Source of the DNA: Massiliimalia sp964370215
GTDB lineage: Bacteria; Bacillota; Clostridia; Oscillospirales; Ruminococcaceae
Length of the DNA: 64,000 nt
Direction of reading: 5' to 3'
Assembly (NCBI GenBank): GCA_964370215.1
Contig: CAYJIM010000001.1
Location: 130,675-194,674, forward strand
Shown here: piece by piece, positions 63,161-64,000 of the stretch
Layout: every line of letters begins with the position of its first letter
Position numbering within the stretch: the first letter of the stretch is position 1
Position numbers and translations under genes: made by a program
Notes under the pieces: generated by a model
Seen by the model: the letters and a program-made list of their open reading frames with translations, nothing else
Databases searched by the model: none
Told to the model about the DNA's origin: nothing

Positions 63161-63937
63161 ATGTACTTGCAGCCTGGCAAAGTGGAAATCTGTGGCATCA
63201 ACACCGCAAAACTCAAGGTACTCAAAGAGTCTGAAAAGATCGATTATTTGAAGAAAATGAAGCAGGGGGACAAGCTGGCGAGAGAGGCGCTCATCAATGG
63301 CAATTTAAAATTGGTGTTGAGTGTCATTCAACGATTTCAAAATAGAGGGGAGAATCCTGACGACCTCTTTCAAGTGGGGGTCATCGGTTTGATCAAGGCA
63401 ATTGACAACTTTAATGTGGATCTAGGATTGAAGTTTTCGACCTATGCGGTACCGATGATCATCGGTGAACTACGGCGATATCTACGTGATTATAACCCCA
63501 TTCGTGTCAGTCGATCGCTCAAGGACATTGCTTATAAAGCGATGAATGCAAAGGAGATGTTGACAAAATCACTCAATCGTGAACCGACCATTGAAGAAAT
63601 TACGACAGAACTACAATTGGATCGATCCTTGGTGGTCATGGCACTGGAATCCATTGTCGATCCCATTTCCCTACAAGAGCCTGTTTACACCGACGGTGGG
63701 GACACTATTTATGTGATGGATCAGGTGGGAGATCGCTCTGACGACAGGGATTGGCTAGATGAAATTATGTTCAAGGAAGCAATGCACAGCCTTGGCGAAC
63801 GAGAAAAAAATATTTTGATGCTTCGTTTTTTTCAAGGAAAAACACAGGTAGAGGTTGCTCGTGAAATCGGCATTAGCCAAGCGCAGGTTTCAAGACTTGA
63901 AAAAGGAGCTCTTTCTCATATCAAAGGCAGTCTTTAA
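63161..63937 (+). CDS. sigG: RNA polymerase sporulation sigma factor SigG
   Basis: The 258-residue protein is a sigma-70 family factor of the sporulation group. It begins KVEICGINTAKLKVL, the SigG-specific N-terminus. Region 2 includes LVLSVIQRFQNRGENPDDLFQVGVIGLIKAIDNF and LKFSTYAVPMIIGELRRYLRD. Region 4 ends with KTQVEVAREIGISQAQVSRLEKGALSHI, the -35-binding helix-turn-helix. In Bacillus SigG acts in the forespore after engulfment. GAGGAGAGG precedes the ATG. Unlike the usual spoIIGA-sigE-sigG arrangement, no sigE lies upstream here; murD is divergent. Confidence 0.95.
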   Translation: MYLQPGKVEICGINTAKLKVLKESEKIDYLKKMKQGDKLAREALINGNLKLVLSVIQRFQNRGENPDDLFQVGVIGLIKAIDNFNVDLGLKFSTYAVPMIIGELRRYLRDYNPIRVSRSLKDIAYKAMNAKEMLTKSLNREPTIEEITTELQLDRSLVVMALESIVDPISLQEPVYTDGGDTIYVMDQVGDRSDDRDWLDEIMFKEAMHSLGEREKNILMLRFFQGKTQVEVAREIGISQAQVSRLEKGALSHIKGSL

Positions 63938-63972
63938 AAAAAGTGGTAGTGGCAAATCCACTGCCACTTTTT
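63938..63972 (+). terminator. Terminator after sigG
   Basis: Fifteen-base arms (AAAAAGTGGTAGTGG against CCACTGCCACTTTTT, one G-U pair) enclose a 5-base loop and end in a T-run on the plus strand. It begins at the sigG stop. The last bases to 64000 show no gene. Confidence 0.88.
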
Positions 63973-64000
63973 GATTGACAATTTGTGCTCAGTTGTTTAC

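Noticed and set aside
1..64000. tRNA, rRNA, insertion sequences, integrases or prophage
   Set aside because: No tRNA-like cloverleaf, rRNA stretch, transposase, recombinase or phage structural gene was seen; the gaps between genes are short and mostly promoters or hairpins.

Overview
The window is a stretch of a low-to-moderate GC Firmicutes chromosome, most likely an endospore-forming member of Clostridia. The evidence is the Gram-positive PolC-type replicase, a PASTA-domain kinase with its PP2C phosphatase, RemA beside gmk and rpoZ, a sporulation sigma factor G, short-form HisG with HisZ, strong AGGAGG-like ribosome binding sites with frequent GTG and TTG starts, and TTGACA/TATAAT promoters. 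The species cannot be named from sequence alone. I saw no rRNA, tRNA, CRISPR array, insertion sequence or prophage, and no gene-free stretch exceeds 300 bases.

Layout, read along the minus strand unless stated. (1) 121-2922: dacF-like, trmL and degV. The dacF product has lost its catalytic serine. (2) 3114-16518: a housekeeping run, yicC > remA > gmk > rpoZ > priA > def > fmt > zinc peptidase > rsmB > rlmN > PP2C phosphatase > PASTA kinase > rsgA > thiN. It couples nucleotide supply, replication restart, translation start, RNA methylation and cell-wall signalling. (3) 16704-20643: ACT protein > hom > thrB, then lysC (threonine and aspartate-family synthesis). (4) 20933-28577: a ten-gene histidine operon, hisZ-G-D-C-B-H-A-F-I-E, with a clear promoter and terminator. 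(5) 28724-39371: pyrH > frr > uppS > cdsA > dxr > rseP > ispG > polC, from one promoter.

(6) 39628-53743 is the accessory part. It holds a cytoplasmic-type sulfatase with a YfcC-family carrier, rmuC, a MazG-like protein (+), and a RidA/D-serine dehydratase-like pair divergent from a D-aminoacylase (+). Next comes a tight five-gene cluster (TlpA lipoprotein, 48-residue CXXC membrane peptide, polyferredoxin membrane protein, YgjP-like metallopeptidase, radical SAM protein), then a short FNT channel and pheA (+). (7) 53793-58195: the thiamine operon thiD-thiC-thiW-thiM-thiE, led by a consensus promoter, a TPP riboswitch and a terminator. It makes the pyrimidine half by ThiC and salvages the thiazole half by ThiW and ThiM. 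A structured thiC-thiW spacer also contains a 30-codon ORF. (8) 58212-63937: murD > two M42 peptidases > an aluminium-resistance-type PLP protein, divergent from sigG (+).

The items most worth a second look are the redox/radical SAM cluster at 48148-51628, the pseudoenzyme-like DacF, the thiC-thiW spacer, the D-amino-acid module, and the PriA whose DEEH box reads DEEG.
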